A stretch of DNA of 64,000 bases. Source: an uncultured Rhizobium sp. (GTDB lineage: Bacteria > Pseudomonadota > Alphaproteobacteria > Rhizobiales > Rhizobiaceae). The first letter of the stretch is position 1; each line of letters begins with the position of its first letter. This document shows, one piece after another, positions 1 to 8,593 of the stretch. The stretch is from positions 62,001 to 126,000 of the forward strand of contig CAMFIE010000009.1 of assembly GCA_945952315.1 (NCBI GenBank), given 5' to 3'. The notes beneath the pieces were generated by a model that did not search any database, was not told the origin of the DNA, and saw only the letters and a program-made list of their open reading frames with translations. A program made the translations under genes and the position numbers.

Positions 1-2
1 CC

Positions 3-1184
3 CGCATGATGATGATGGGCCTGCACTTCATGAAGGATGCGGATGGAGAGCCGGTCGAACCCTTCCACACCGTTTATGTCCATGCGCTGGTGCGGGACAA
101 GAACGGGCAGAAAATGTCGAAGTCCAAGGGCAATGTCATCGATCCGCTGGAGCTGATCGATGAATATGGCGCGGATGCTCTGCGCTTCACGCTGGCCATC
201 ATGGCGGCGCAGGGGCGCGACGTGAAGCTCGATCCCGCCCGCATCGCCGGTTACCGCAATTTCGGCACCAAGCTCTGGAACGCAACCCGCTTTGCGGAAA
301 TGAACGGCGTGAAGCGCGACGATCATTTCAACCCGGCAGACACGAAACTCACCATCAACCGCTGGATTCTGACCGAGCTTGCCCGCACCGAGCGGGATGT
401 GACGGAAGCAATCGAAAGCCACCGCTTCAACGATGCGGCAAGCGCCATGTATCGCTTCGTCTGGAACCAGTTCTGCGACTGGTATCTGGAGCTGCTGAAG
501 CCGGTCTTCAGCGGGACGGACGAAGCTGCAAAGGCGGAAGCGCAGGCTTGCGCGGCCTATGTGCTTGAAGAAACCTACAAGCTTCTGCACCCCTTCATGC
601 CCTTCATGACGGAAGAGCTCTGGGCGCATACGGCAGGCGAGGGCAAGCTGCGCCCGACGATGCTTTGCCATGCGGACTGGCCGGCACCTTCCTTTGGGGA
701 TGATACGGCTGCGGATGAAATCAACTGGCTGATCGATCTCGTCACCGGCATCCGCTCCGCGCGCGCGGAAATGAATGTGCCGCCGTCTGCCGTTTCACCG
801 CTGGTTATGGTGGGCGCTCATGGTCTTGTGCGGGAACGTCTCGATCGCCACGATGCGGCGATCAAGCGGCTTGCGCGCGTGGATGCGATTTCGTTCGCTG
901 ATGAAGCGCCGCGCGGTTCGGCACAGATCGTCGTGGGCGAAGCAACCGCCTGCCTTCCGCTTGGTTCGCTGATCGATGTCGCAGCAGAGCGGGCGCGGCT
1001 GGAAAAGGCGCTCGCCAAGGTGGATCAGGAAATGGCGCGCATTGCCTCCAAGCTCTCGAACGAGAAATTCGTGGCCAATGCCAATCCCGAAGTGGTGGCC
1101 GCCGAACGCGAGCGCCACGAGGAACTGTTGACCCAGAAGGCCAGTCTCACCACCGCGCTGGCCCGGGTAAACGAGGCGGGTTGA
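3..1184 (+). CDS. valS: Valyl-tRNA synthetase, C-terminal part (5' end outside window)
   Basis: This class I aminoacyl-tRNA synthetase charges tRNA-Val in the cytoplasm. The reading frame is open to the left edge, so only the last 393 or so residues are visible. The KMSKS signature lies about 36 residues into the visible part, followed by the SKGNVIDP segment that is typical of ValS. The anticodon-binding helical domain follows. The last 65 residues form the charged coiled-coil tRNA-binding arm typical of ValS. A strong hairpin terminator follows the stop codon. The identity is secure; the HIGH motif and editing domain lie outside the window. Confidence 0.97.
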   Translation, partial: RMMMMGLHFMKDADGEPVEPFHTVYVHALVRDKNGQKMSKSKGNVIDPLELIDEYGADALRFTLAIMAAQGRDVKLDPARIAGYRNFGTKLWNATRFAEMNGVKRDDHFNPADTKLTINRWILTELARTERDVTEAIESHRFNDAASAMYRFVWNQFCDWYLELLKPVFSGTDEAAKAEAQACAAYVLEETYKLLHPFMPFMTEELWAHTAGEGKLRPTMLCHADWPAPSFGDDTAADEINWLIDLVTGIRSARAEMNVPPSAVSPLVMVGAHGLVRERLDRHDAAIKRLARVDAISFADEAPRGSAQIVVGEATACLPLGSLIDVAAERARLEKALAKVDQEMARIASKLSNEKFVANANPEVVAAERERHEELLTQKASLTTALARVNEAG

Positions 1185-1211
1185 GACAACCCGACCAATC
1201 GAATCGATTAT

Positions 1212-1242
1212 TCGCCCGGCTTGTCCGGGCGATTTCGCTTTT
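1212..1242 (+). terminator. Rho-independent terminator after valS
   Basis: A perfect 8-bp stem (tcgcccgg/ccgggcga) with a 5-base loop is followed by a T-rich stretch, 28 bases after the valS stop. Confidence 0.8.
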
Positions 1243-1592
1243 GAGGTGATTTTTTGCCATTTGGTTCAACTCACCGTGGATCTGTTCAAAACATTGGGGC
1301 AAAAAGGTGGGAAATCAGGCGAAAAAGGATCGCTGCTGAAAAAAGGTGTGAGAAACTGTCCCTGTTGCGTCAGTGCAACACAAGTCGCATTCACTGGAAT
1401 GTGTTCCCAAAATCGATCAAATTGCGGCTATTTTTAAAAATATTTTTTCTTTTCGCATCGAACGCAACCATTCTAGGGTAAATTTACGTAAATTTGTTCA
1501 GGGTTACGGCTTTATAATTTAGATTGTTATGATTTGCAGCAATTTCAGACGCGCATACACTCTTGGCAGATTGCAAATTTGGGGGGACCAAC
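1243..1592. other. AT-rich intergenic region upstream of the porin gene
   Basis: No credible gene lies here; the short open frames have poor coding character. The segment is clearly richer in A+T than the surrounding genes. It holds the palindrome at 1480-1495, a TATAAT hexamer at 1513-1518 and a G-rich ribosome binding site at 1581-1587, so it is most simply the promoter and leader of the downstream outer-membrane protein gene. Confidence 0.7.
1480..1495. promoter_or_regulatory. Perfect 16-bp palindrome, candidate operator of the porin gene
   Basis: The 16 bases aaatttacgtaaattt read identically on both strands. The site lies 17 bp upstream of a TATAAT hexamer (1513-1518) and about 97 bp upstream of the porin start codon, so it covers the likely -35 region. 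A repressor or activator site is inferred; the binding protein is unknown. Confidence 0.5.
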
Positions 1593-2714
1593 ATGCGTCA
1601 GAACATAACAAAATTATCCGCAGCGGTGCTGATGGTCAGTGCAATAACCGGCGCAGCCCATGCCGGCGGTTTTTCGCGCGGTACGGCGGATACGGATATC
1701 ATCTACGAAGACAGTACGTTTGCTGTGCGCGGTGGCGTGCTCTACGTAAACCCGCAAAAGACGTTTGCAACAGTCGGTGGCGCTGCTGCCCATGACAGCG
1801 CCTATAGCGATAGCTATGTCGTTCCGTCGTTTGCGATGAAGTATCGCCTTTCGGAGAATTTCTCCTGCGCCGCAACATATACGCAGCCGTTTGGTGCCGC
1901 ATCAACCTATGGGGTTGACGCCCAGACCGCGGAAGGCATCAACGGCGCAAAATCAGCCGGTTTCGACTCTAATGAATTCGGCGCAACTTGTGCGCTCAAT
2001 TATGATGTGGGCAAAGGGCAGGCCTATCTTCTGGGTGGTATCTACGTAGAAGACTTCGACTACACCGAAGTGACAAAGCTCGGGAAACTTAACCTCAAGG
2101 ATCAAAGCACAATCGGCTATCGTATGGGCGCGGCTTATACGATACCGGAATATGCATTGCGCGCCCAGCTCATGTACCGATCCCAGATTGATATTGATGC
2201 GACTGGCGCCTTTACGCGTCCAGGCTTGAACCTACCTTCCACGGGTGTTGGCTCTCTTCCGCAATCTATTGAACTAAACGTTCAAAGCGGCGTCGCTCCA
2301 GGTTGGTTGGTATATGGCTCTGTCAAGTGGACGGATTGGAGTGTGCTTCAGACGCTGGACTACAACATCAGTGGTGCGACGCCGTTCAGTGGCGATAAGC
2401 ACAAGTATTACAACTGGAAAGATGGCTGGACGATCCAGGCGGGCGTTGGTCATGCATTCAGTGATGATGTGTCGGGAACGATCAATTTGACCTGGGATAA
2501 GGGGGTTGGTACCGGCGCAGATATCATGACCGATGTTTGGACGCTTGGAACTGGCGGTCAATTCAAGGTAGGGCCGGGCACATTGAAAGTTGGCGGTGCG
2601 GTTTCCTATATCACGGCAGGCTCGAAATGGACTGCCCAGAAGGCAACCTACAATGCCACATCCGATGGCAACTGGTCCTATGCCGTCGGCGCATCCTATC
2701 TTGTCAAATTCTGA
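1593..2714 (+). CDS. FadL/OmpP1-family outer-membrane transport protein
   Basis: The product (373 aa) is a predicted outer-membrane beta-barrel of the FadL/OmpP1/TodX family, which moves hydrophobic compounds such as long-chain fatty acids across the outer membrane. The start was set at the ATG preceded by a G-rich ribosome binding site. It begins with a signal peptide ending at a Thr-Gly-Ala-Ala-His-Ala site and ends in phenylalanine, the usual barrel-assembly signal. Alternating aromatic and polar residues and repeated Gly/Tyr/Trp strands run throughout. Base composition and codon choice look less G+C-rich than in the neighbours, which hints at later acquisition. The substrate cannot be read from the sequence. 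The gene has its own terminator and appears monocistronic. Confidence 0.85.
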   Translation: MRQNITKLSAAVLMVSAITGAAHAGGFSRGTADTDIIYEDSTFAVRGGVLYVNPQKTFATVGGAAAHDSAYSDSYVVPSFAMKYRLSENFSCAATYTQPFGAASTYGVDAQTAEGINGAKSAGFDSNEFGATCALNYDVGKGQAYLLGGIYVEDFDYTEVTKLGKLNLKDQSTIGYRMGAAYTIPEYALRAQLMYRSQIDIDATGAFTRPGLNLPSTGVGSLPQSIELNVQSGVAPGWLVYGSVKWTDWSVLQTLDYNISGATPFSGDKHKYYNWKDGWTIQAGVGHAFSDDVSGTINLTWDKGVGTGADIMTDVWTLGTGGQFKVGPGTLKVGGAVSYITAGSKWTAQKATYNATSDGNWSYAVGASYLVKF

Positions 2715-2744
2715 CATTCCCGTTGCGAAGTCCTGAAAAAAACT

Positions 2745-2775
2745 AAACCCCGGCTGCATCTGCGCCGGGGTTTTT
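2745..2775 (+). terminator. Rho-independent terminator after the porin gene
   Basis: A perfect 10-bp stem (aaaccccggc/gccggggttt) with a 9-base loop is followed by a run of T. Confidence 0.9.
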
Positions 2776-3176
2776 GCTGATTGGAATGTGCTGATTCAGC
2801 AACAGTTGAAAAGATGTGCTCCGCGGTTAGGGAATGTGGCAAAATATGTCCACTTCCTGCCACAAAGCGGGAGCAGCGTCGCAGCATAAGACGCGGGATG
2901 GGTGTTTGGGTAGCTGCGATCAGGATCAGAATGAGCGAACGGTTCTTGGGGTTATCTGTATTTCGTAATGACGGGTGCAAACCCGCCCTGACAGGCTTTG
3001 GTCGGAAAGGCCGCAACTGGTTTTCCTTCGGAATGAGGCCGGAGCGGGTCGATGCGAGCGAGTGTGCTGGCGCGCCCCTTAATCGCCATCTTGAGAGAAT
3101 AGAAACAGCCCTGACACGGCAAAGCGTGGCGCCCGCCGGGCAGCCCGGCCGTGATGGTGGAAGAAATCGGTCTGCG
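2776..3176 (+). other. Long leader/intergenic region ahead of exoR
   Basis: About 400 bases separate the porin terminator from the chosen exoR start. The exoR frame is open upstream to 2781, but the residues encoded there look non-coding and precede a typical signal peptide, so they are treated as leader. The segment has several short hairpins, including a GCAA-loop stem at 2972-2985 and a G+C-rich one at 3135-3149. No riboswitch or small gene was recognised. Confidence 0.5.
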
Positions 3177-4109
3177 ATGCTGAATGTCGAGTTGATTTCC
3201 GTAAAGGCGCTTTTGCTCGGGGTCGGTCTTGCCTGTTCGGCGGCCGTATCCGGCGCCCTTGCTTTTGATATCAATGCCGGTGTGAACAAGGAATCCGGCC
3301 CGTTCGATCTCTTCAAGTTCGGCTTCAAGGCCTACAAGAGTGGCCAGAAGCAGGAAGCCGTCGAGGCCTATCGCTATGCCGCCGAAAAGGGACATACGGG
3401 TTCGCGCTGGGCGCTTGCCAATATGTATGCCTATGGCGACGGCGTGGCCAAAAGCGATTTCGAGGCCTTCAAGATCTATAACGAGATTGCCGGCAAGGGC
3501 ATCGAACCCGGTTCGGAAGACACCGGCTTTTTCGTCAATGCGCTGATGGCGCTTGCCGAATATTACAAGCATGGCATCGAGAACAGCCCGGTCAAGGCGG
3601 ATCTCGGTCAGGCAAGGCAGCTCTATTTTCAGGCAGCCTCCGCCTTTGGCGTGCCGGAAGCCCAGTTCCAGCTGGCGCGCATGATGCTGCGCGGCGAGGG
3701 CGGCTCCCGCAATGTCGAGCAGGCCAAGAAATGGCTGAACCGTGCCCGCAAGAATGGGCATATCGGCGCGATGAGCGTATTCGGCAGCCTCCTGTTTCAG
3801 GAAGGGCAGACGGCACGCGGCCTTGGTTACATGACGGCAGCACTCGATCACTGTTCCACCAAGGATCGCCCGTGGATACAGGACCTGCAGGAGCAGGCCT
3901 TCTCCGTCGCCACCGAAGATGATCGCCGGGCGGCAATAGCCATGGCGCAGCAGATTTCCGGAACCCTGCCGACCGATGATCACAGCGCGGATTCAGCAGC
4001 TCCGGTACCCGAAGCAGCCGTGCCGACCGGCAGTGAGAGTGAAGTGCTGACCCTCGAGGGCCCTGTTGACGACAGCGTCAGCGCCACCATGGCGGCACCG
4101 GAGCAATAA
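3177..4109 (+). CDS. exoR: ExoR, periplasmic Sel1-repeat regulator of the ExoS-ChvI system
   Basis: ExoR binds the sensor kinase ExoS in the periplasm and holds the ExoS-ChvI system off, which controls exopolysaccharide, motility and host interaction in rhizobia. The chosen ATG opens a signal peptide cleaved after Gly-Ala-Leu-Ala, just before the conserved mature start FDINAG. Sel1-like repeats (the YRYAAEKGH, LANMYAYGDG and LARMMLRGEG segments) fill roughly residues 50-250. The protein is 310 aa, longer than the about 268 aa I recall for the Sinorhizobium protein. The excess is a Ser/Ala/Pro/Glu-rich C-terminal tail of about 45 residues. exoR and xthA converge with only 13 bp between their stop codons. 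Confidence 0.93.
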   Translation: MLNVELISVKALLLGVGLACSAAVSGALAFDINAGVNKESGPFDLFKFGFKAYKSGQKQEAVEAYRYAAEKGHTGSRWALANMYAYGDGVAKSDFEAFKIYNEIAGKGIEPGSEDTGFFVNALMALAEYYKHGIENSPVKADLGQARQLYFQAASAFGVPEAQFQLARMMLRGEGGSRNVEQAKKWLNRARKNGHIGAMSVFGSLLFQEGQTARGLGYMTAALDHCSTKDRPWIQDLQEQAFSVATEDDRRAAIAMAQQISGTLPTDDHSADSAAPVPEAAVPTGSESEVLTLEGPVDDSVSATMAAPEQ

Positions 4110-4122
4110 AAGCGTCCGATTT

Positions 4123-4908
4123 TCAGAAATCGAAGGTCCCGACCACCGGCACGTGGTCGGATGGCTTGTCCCAGGAGCGGACATGCTTTTCGACATCGGC
4201 CCGCACCAGATGATCCGCCGCTTCAGGTGAAAGCATCAGGTGATCGATGCGGATGCCGTTGTTCTTTGGCCAGGCACCGGCCTGATAATCCCAGAATGTA
4301 TAGGTTTTCGCGGCCGCCGTGGTTGCCCGCAGCGCATCGGTGAGGCCAAGCGCTTCCAGACGCTGGAAGGCCGCGCGTGTCTGCGGCAGAAACAGGGCAT
4401 CCCCGGCCCATACCGCCGGATCATGACAGTCCTCGGCAGAGGGGATCACATTATAGTCACCGGCGAGGATCAGCGGCTCTTCCAGCGCCAGCCGGTTTTC
4501 CGCAAAGGCTGAAAGACGCTCCATCCAGCGCAGCTTGTAGGGATATTTTTCCGTATCCACCGGATTGCCATTCGGCAGATAGAGCGAACACACACGGATG
4601 GCGCGGGGGCCGAGGGTAAAAACACCCTCGATGAACCGGGCCTGTTCGTCGCTGTCATCGCCGGGCAAGCCGCGATTGACCTCGTCCGGGCGCATTTTCG
4701 AAAGCAGCGCCACGCCGTTGAAGCCCTTCTGGCCATGGGTTTCCACATGGTAGCCCAGCGCCTCGATCTCCAGCCGGGGAAAGCCTTCGTCCACCGACTT
4801 GATTTCCTGCAGGCAGACGATATCCGGCCCGCTGTCCTTCAGCCACTGGCAGAGATTTTCAATGCGCGCTTTCACGCCGTTGATGTTCCAGGTGGCAATA
4901 CAGATCAT
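4123..4908 (-). CDS. xthA: Exodeoxyribonuclease III
   Basis: This is an Mg-dependent AP endonuclease and 3'-5' exonuclease of base excision repair (261 aa). The exonuclease-endonuclease-phosphatase fold is shown by WNING at residues 7-11, the metal-binding glutamate 35 in LQEIK, the SLYLPNG loop, the GDYNV motif and a terminal SDHVPV with the catalytic Asp-His pair. All expected active-site residues are present and the length is normal. It is transcribed on the minus strand downstream of the Fe-S carrier gene, 29 bases after its stop, so the two may share a transcript. Confidence 0.96.
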   Translation of the reverse strand: MICIATWNINGVKARIENLCQWLKDSGPDIVCLQEIKSVDEGFPRLEIEALGYHVETHGQKGFNGVALLSKMRPDEVNRGLPGDDSDEQARFIEGVFTLGPRAIRVCSLYLPNGNPVDTEKYPYKLRWMERLSAFAENRLALEEPLILAGDYNVIPSAEDCHDPAVWAGDALFLPQTRAAFQRLEALGLTDALRATTAAAKTYTFWDYQAGAWPKNNGIRIDHLMLSPEAADHLVRADVEKHVRSWDKPSDHVPVVGTFDF

Positions 4909-4937
4909 GGAAAGAACAGCCTTTCGGGCGCTGGATT

Positions 4938-5270
4938 TCAGAGAGAGAAGCTGGTGCCGCAGCCGCAGCTTGCCACCGCATTCGGATTCTTGATCTGGAA
5001 CGATTGGCCAAGCAGGTTATCGACAAAGTCGATCTCGGAACCGGCCATGTAGACGAGCGATAGCTGGTCGATCAGCACCCTGGCCTTGTCGCGGGCGATC
5101 ACCAGATCATCGGCGGCCTCTTCGCCCACCAGATCGAATTTGTAGGAAAAGCCGGAGCAGCCGCCGCCTTCGACGGAGATGCGCATCGCGCTTTTACCCG
5201 GTTCGGTAGCAAGGATTTCGGCGATTCGCTTCGCCGCGCTTTCGGAAAGGCTGACTTTCTGTTCGCTCAT
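4938..5270 (-). CDS. erpA: A-type iron-sulfur cluster carrier/insertion protein
   Basis: This 110-aa HesB/IscA-family protein delivers Fe-S clusters to apoproteins. The three cluster-binding cysteines are present: one in GGGCSGF and two in the C-terminal CGCG. The start is the ATG preceded by a good GGAG ribosome binding site; an upstream in-frame ATG would add 13 unlikely residues. The gene is divergent from dgt, with about 220 bp between the starts, which must hold both promoters. ErpA rather than IscA is chosen because no other isc or suf gene is nearby; the precise target is not visible. Confidence 0.88.
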   Translation of the reverse strand: MSEQKVSLSESAAKRIAEILATEPGKSAMRISVEGGGCSGFSYKFDLVGEEAADDLVIARDKARVLIDQLSLVYMAGSEIDFVDNLLGQSFQIKNPNAVASCGCGTSFSL

Positions 5271-5489
5271 GGTCTGTCTCCTGCCGGGGTAAAGGCCCGG
5301 TGAGTGCATGGTTATGTCTCACGTCATTCCGGCGCAAGATTTTGAATTTATTCAATGCTTGCCGGATTCTGCGGCCCGCGGCAAGTCTTGATGATCATGG
5401 AACGCTTTGCCGCCCGGCACACTATAGGTATGAATGCGCAAAGGTGGCGTCAATGCTTGCGGCAATGCAGACGCCTTATGGGACTGAAA

Positions 5490-6707
5490 ATGACGATTGA
5501 CAGCAGGGCATTGGGTTTTGGCGGAACGGAGCGGGCGGTCTATGCGGCCGATCCCTGGACGACGCGCGGGCGTCTCTTTCCCGAACCATCAAGTCCCACG
5601 CGCTCCGAATTCCAGCGCGACCGGGACCGCATCGTCCATACCACCGCCTTTCGCCGCCTGAAGCACAAGACGCAGGTTTTCATCGGACCGGACGGCGATC
5701 ACTACCGCACGCGGTTGACGCATACGATCGAAGTCGCGCAGATTGCCCGTGCGCTCGCGCGCGCCCTGAAGCTGGACGAAGACCTCGCGGAAGGTGTCGC
5801 CCTTGTCCATGATTTTGGCCACACACCTTTCGGTCATACGGGCGAAGATGCGCTGCACGAGGTGCTGATCCCCTTTGGTGGCTTTGACCACAATGCCCAG
5901 TCGCTGCGGATCGTCACCAAGCTCGAGCGGCGCTATGCGGAATTCGACGGCCTCAACCTCACCTGGGAAACGCTGGAAGGGCTGGTCAAGCACAATGGCC
6001 CGCTGATGGACCGCAACGGCAAGGGCACGCGCGGTCCGGTTCCGCAGCCGATCCTGGATTACTGCGAGCTGCATGATCTGGAAATCGCAAGCTTTGCCAG
6101 CCTTGAGGCGCAGGTCGCGGCGATTGCCGATGACATTGCCTACAATACCCATGACATCGATGACGGGCTTCGCTCCGGCTACCTGTCTTTCGATATGCTG
6201 GAGGATATCCCGTTTCTTGCCGGTCTGATGGCCGAGGTCCGGGATCGTTACGGCAGGATCGAGGACGAGCGCTTCACCCACGAGATCATGCGGCGGCAGA
6301 TCACCCGGATGGTGGAGGATGTGATTGCGGTCGCGCAGCAACGGCTTTCCGTTCTGAAGCCCCGGTCGGCCCATGATATTCGCGCGGCGTCCCAGGTCAC
6401 CGCGACCTTTTCCGAGGGTATGGCCGAGACGGACCGGCAGATCAAGGCGATGCTGTTCAAGCGGATTTACCGGCATCCGGATATCATGCGCGTCAGGGCA
6501 GGGGCGGCAGAAATCGTCACCGATCTGTTCAAGGCCTATATGAACGATCCGGCCCTGATGGAGAGCCATTACTGGGTGGACCAGATCCCGAAGCTTTCCG
6601 AAGCGGCGCGGGCCCGGCATGTGGGCGATTTTCTGGCCGGCATGACGGATACCTATGCGGTGCGTGCGCATCAGCGCCTGTTTGACCACACACCGGATTT
6701 GCGATAG
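5490..6707 (+). CDS. dgt: Deoxyguanosinetriphosphate triphosphohydrolase-like protein
   Basis: This HD-domain dNTP triphosphohydrolase cleaves dNTPs to deoxynucleosides and triphosphate (405 aa). The metal-binding HD signature appears as [10 protein letters not shown] followed by [13 protein letters not shown]. The conserved N-terminal block [20 protein letters not shown] is also present. The start was set at the ATG that opens the conserved [13 protein letters not shown]-terminus; the frame is open further upstream. The next gene, argS, starts 63 bases after the stop, as in other rhizobia, so co-transcription is likely. Confidence 0.94.
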   Translation: MTIDSRALGFGGTERAVYAADPWTTRGRLFPEPSSPTRSEFQRDRDRIVHTTAFRRLKHKTQVFIGPDGDHYRTRLTHTIEVAQIARALARALKLDEDLAEGVALVHDFGHTPFGHTGEDALHEVLIPFGGFDHNAQSLRIVTKLERRYAEFDGLNLTWETLEGLVKHNGPLMDRNGKGTRGPVPQPILDYCELHDLEIASFASLEAQVAAIADDIAYNTHDIDDGLRSGYLSFDMLEDIPFLAGLMAEVRDRYGRIEDERFTHEIMRRQITRMVEDVIAVAQQRLSVLKPRSAHDIRAASQVTATFSEGMAETDRQIKAMLFKRIYRHPDIMRVRAGAAEIVTDLFKAYMNDPALMESHYWVDQIPKLSEAARARHVGDFLAGMTDTYAVRAHQRLFDHTPDLR

Positions 6708-6770
6708 GCAGCGGCTCGATTGCGTGCCTTGCGGCACGCGGTGCCTTTTCCCATTGCCCGGATTTTCCAG

Positions 6771-8531
6771 ATGAACCTGTTCACCGACTTCGAAGACAGA
6801 ATCAAGAGCGCCCTCGAGACCATCGATCTGGTGCGGGACAAGCGATCGGAGCTGGATTTTTCGCGCATCAATGCCGAGCCGCCGCGCGACAACGCCCATG
6901 GCGATGTCGCAACCAATGCTGCCATGGTGCTCGCAAAGCCGCTGGGAACCAATCCGCGGGCGCTCGCCGAACTGATTGCCGAAAAGCTGCGGCTGGATGG
7001 CGATGTGCGCGAGGTTTCCGTCGCTGGCCCCGGCTTTATCAACATCCGCCTGTCGGTTGCCTACTGGCAGGCGCTGCTTGCGCGCATGGTTGCCGAAGGT
7101 GTGGATTTCGGCCGGTCGAAAACCGGTGCCGGCCGCAAGGTCAATGTGGAATATGTGTCCGCAAACCCGACTGGGCCGATGCATGTGGGCCATTGCCGTG
7201 GGGCGGTGGTGGGCGATGCGCTTGCCAATCTGCTGGCCTTTGCCGGTTATGAGGTGACCAAGGAATATTACATCAACGATGCCGGCTCGCAGATCGATGT
7301 GCTGGCGCGTTCCGCCTTCCTGCGCTACCGCGAGGCGCTTGGCGAGGAAATCGGCGAAATTCCGGCGGGTCTTTATCCCGGTGACTATCTGATTGCGCCT
7401 GCCGTCAAACTGAAGGAAGAGTTTGGCGCCTCGCTGCGTGCGATGCCGGAAGACCAGTGGATGCCGCTGGTCAAGGACCGGATCATCGACGCGATGATGG
7501 CGATGATCCGCGAGGATCTGGCTGCGCTCAATGTGCGGCACGACGTGTTCTATTCCGAACGCAGCCTGCATGCGAATGGGGCGGCAAAAATCCAGTCGGC
7601 GATCAATGACCTGACCTTCAAGGGCCATGTCTACAAGGGCCGTCTGCCGCCGCCGAAGGGCGAGTTGCCGGAAGACTGGGAAGATCGCGAGCAGGTTCTG
7701 TTCCGCTCCACCGAAGTGGGCGACGATATTGATCGTCCGCTGATCAAGTCCGATGGCAGCTATACCTATTTTGCCGCCGACGTTGCTTATTTCAAGGACA
7801 AGTTCGACCGCGGCTTCAGCGAGATGATCTATGTGCTCGGACAGGACCATGGCGGCTATGTGAAGCGTCTTGAGGCGCTCTGCCGGGCTGTGTCCGAAGG
7901 CAAGGCGACGCTGACCGTGCTGCTCTGCCAGCTCGTGAAGCTTTATCGCGGCGGCGAGCCGGTGAAGATGTCCAAACGCAGCGGTGACTTTGTTACGCTG
8001 CGTGAGGTCGTGGATGAAGTCGGTGCCGATGTGGTGCGTTTCATGATGCTTTACCGCAAGAATTCCGAACCGCTGGACTTCGATTTTGCGAAGGTTACCG
8101 AACAGTCGAAGGACAATCCGGTCTTCTATGTGCAATATGCCCATGCCCGGTGCCATTCGGTGTTCCGTCAGGCAATGGAAGCTTTCCCGGATCTCGAAAT
8201 TGATTCGGCAGCGCTTTCAAAGGCCGTGATCGGCAAGCTGGATGATCCGTCGGAACTGCAGCTTATTGCCAAAATGGCAGAATATCCGCGCGTCATAGAG
8301 CAGGCTGCACTGGCGCAGGAGCCGCATAGGCTTGCATTTTATCTGTATGATCTTGCCAGTGCCTTCCACGGACACTGGAATAAAGGTAAGGATCAACCAG
8401 AGTTACGATTTGTTAACGATAAAAACCGAGAATTGAGCATTGCCAGACTCGGGCTGGTGCACGCCGTCGCTTCCGTTTTGAAATCCGGCCTGCTCATCGT
8501 TGGCGCTAGCGCCAGGGAAGAGATGCGATAG
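6771..8531 (+). CDS. argS: Arginyl-tRNA synthetase
   Basis: This class I aminoacyl-tRNA synthetase charges tRNA-Arg (586 aa). It has the N-terminal additional domain starting MNLFTDFE, a HIGH-type motif within [13 protein letters not shown], a KMSKRSGDF signature and a DALR anticodon-binding domain at the C-terminus. The start is the ATG of the conserved MNLF sequence; upstream in-frame codons to 6720 are not conserved in type. It lies between dgt and the SPOR-domain gene. Confidence 0.97.
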   Translation: MNLFTDFEDRIKSALETIDLVRDKRSELDFSRINAEPPRDNAHGDVATNAAMVLAKPLGTNPRALAELIAEKLRLDGDVREVSVAGPGFINIRLSVAYWQALLARMVAEGVDFGRSKTGAGRKVNVEYVSANPTGPMHVGHCRGAVVGDALANLLAFAGYEVTKEYYINDAGSQIDVLARSAFLRYREALGEEIGEIPAGLYPGDYLIAPAVKLKEEFGASLRAMPEDQWMPLVKDRIIDAMMAMIREDLAALNVRHDVFYSERSLHANGAAKIQSAINDLTFKGHVYKGRLPPPKGELPEDWEDREQVLFRSTEVGDDIDRPLIKSDGSYTYFAADVAYFKDKFDRGFSEMIYVLGQDHGGYVKRLEALCRAVSEGKATLTVLLCQLVKLYRGGEPVKMSKRSGDFVTLREVVDEVGADVVRFMMLYRKNSEPLDFDFAKVTEQSKDNPVFYVQYAHARCHSVFRQAMEAFPDLEIDSAALSKAVIGKLDDPSELQLIAKMAEYPRVIEQAALAQEPHRLAFYLYDLASAFHGHWNKGKDQPELRFVNDKNRELSIARLGLVHAVASVLKSGLLIVGASAREEMR

Positions 8532-8593
8532 CGCCACCATTTCCCCACAATACACTGGCAATGTGACACGTTGACAGTTGTGAGTGGATGGGC

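Noticed and set aside
2781-3176. N-terminal extension of the exoR frame by 132 codons
   Set aside because: The encoded residues look random, and the internal ATG opens a textbook signal peptide followed by the conserved mature N-terminus.
5589-8156. Very long open frame (855 codons) on the minus strand
   Set aside because: It lies opposite dgt and argS, whose products are unmistakable. It is a shadow frame of G+C-rich codons and its translation is His/Arg/Gln-rich without domains.
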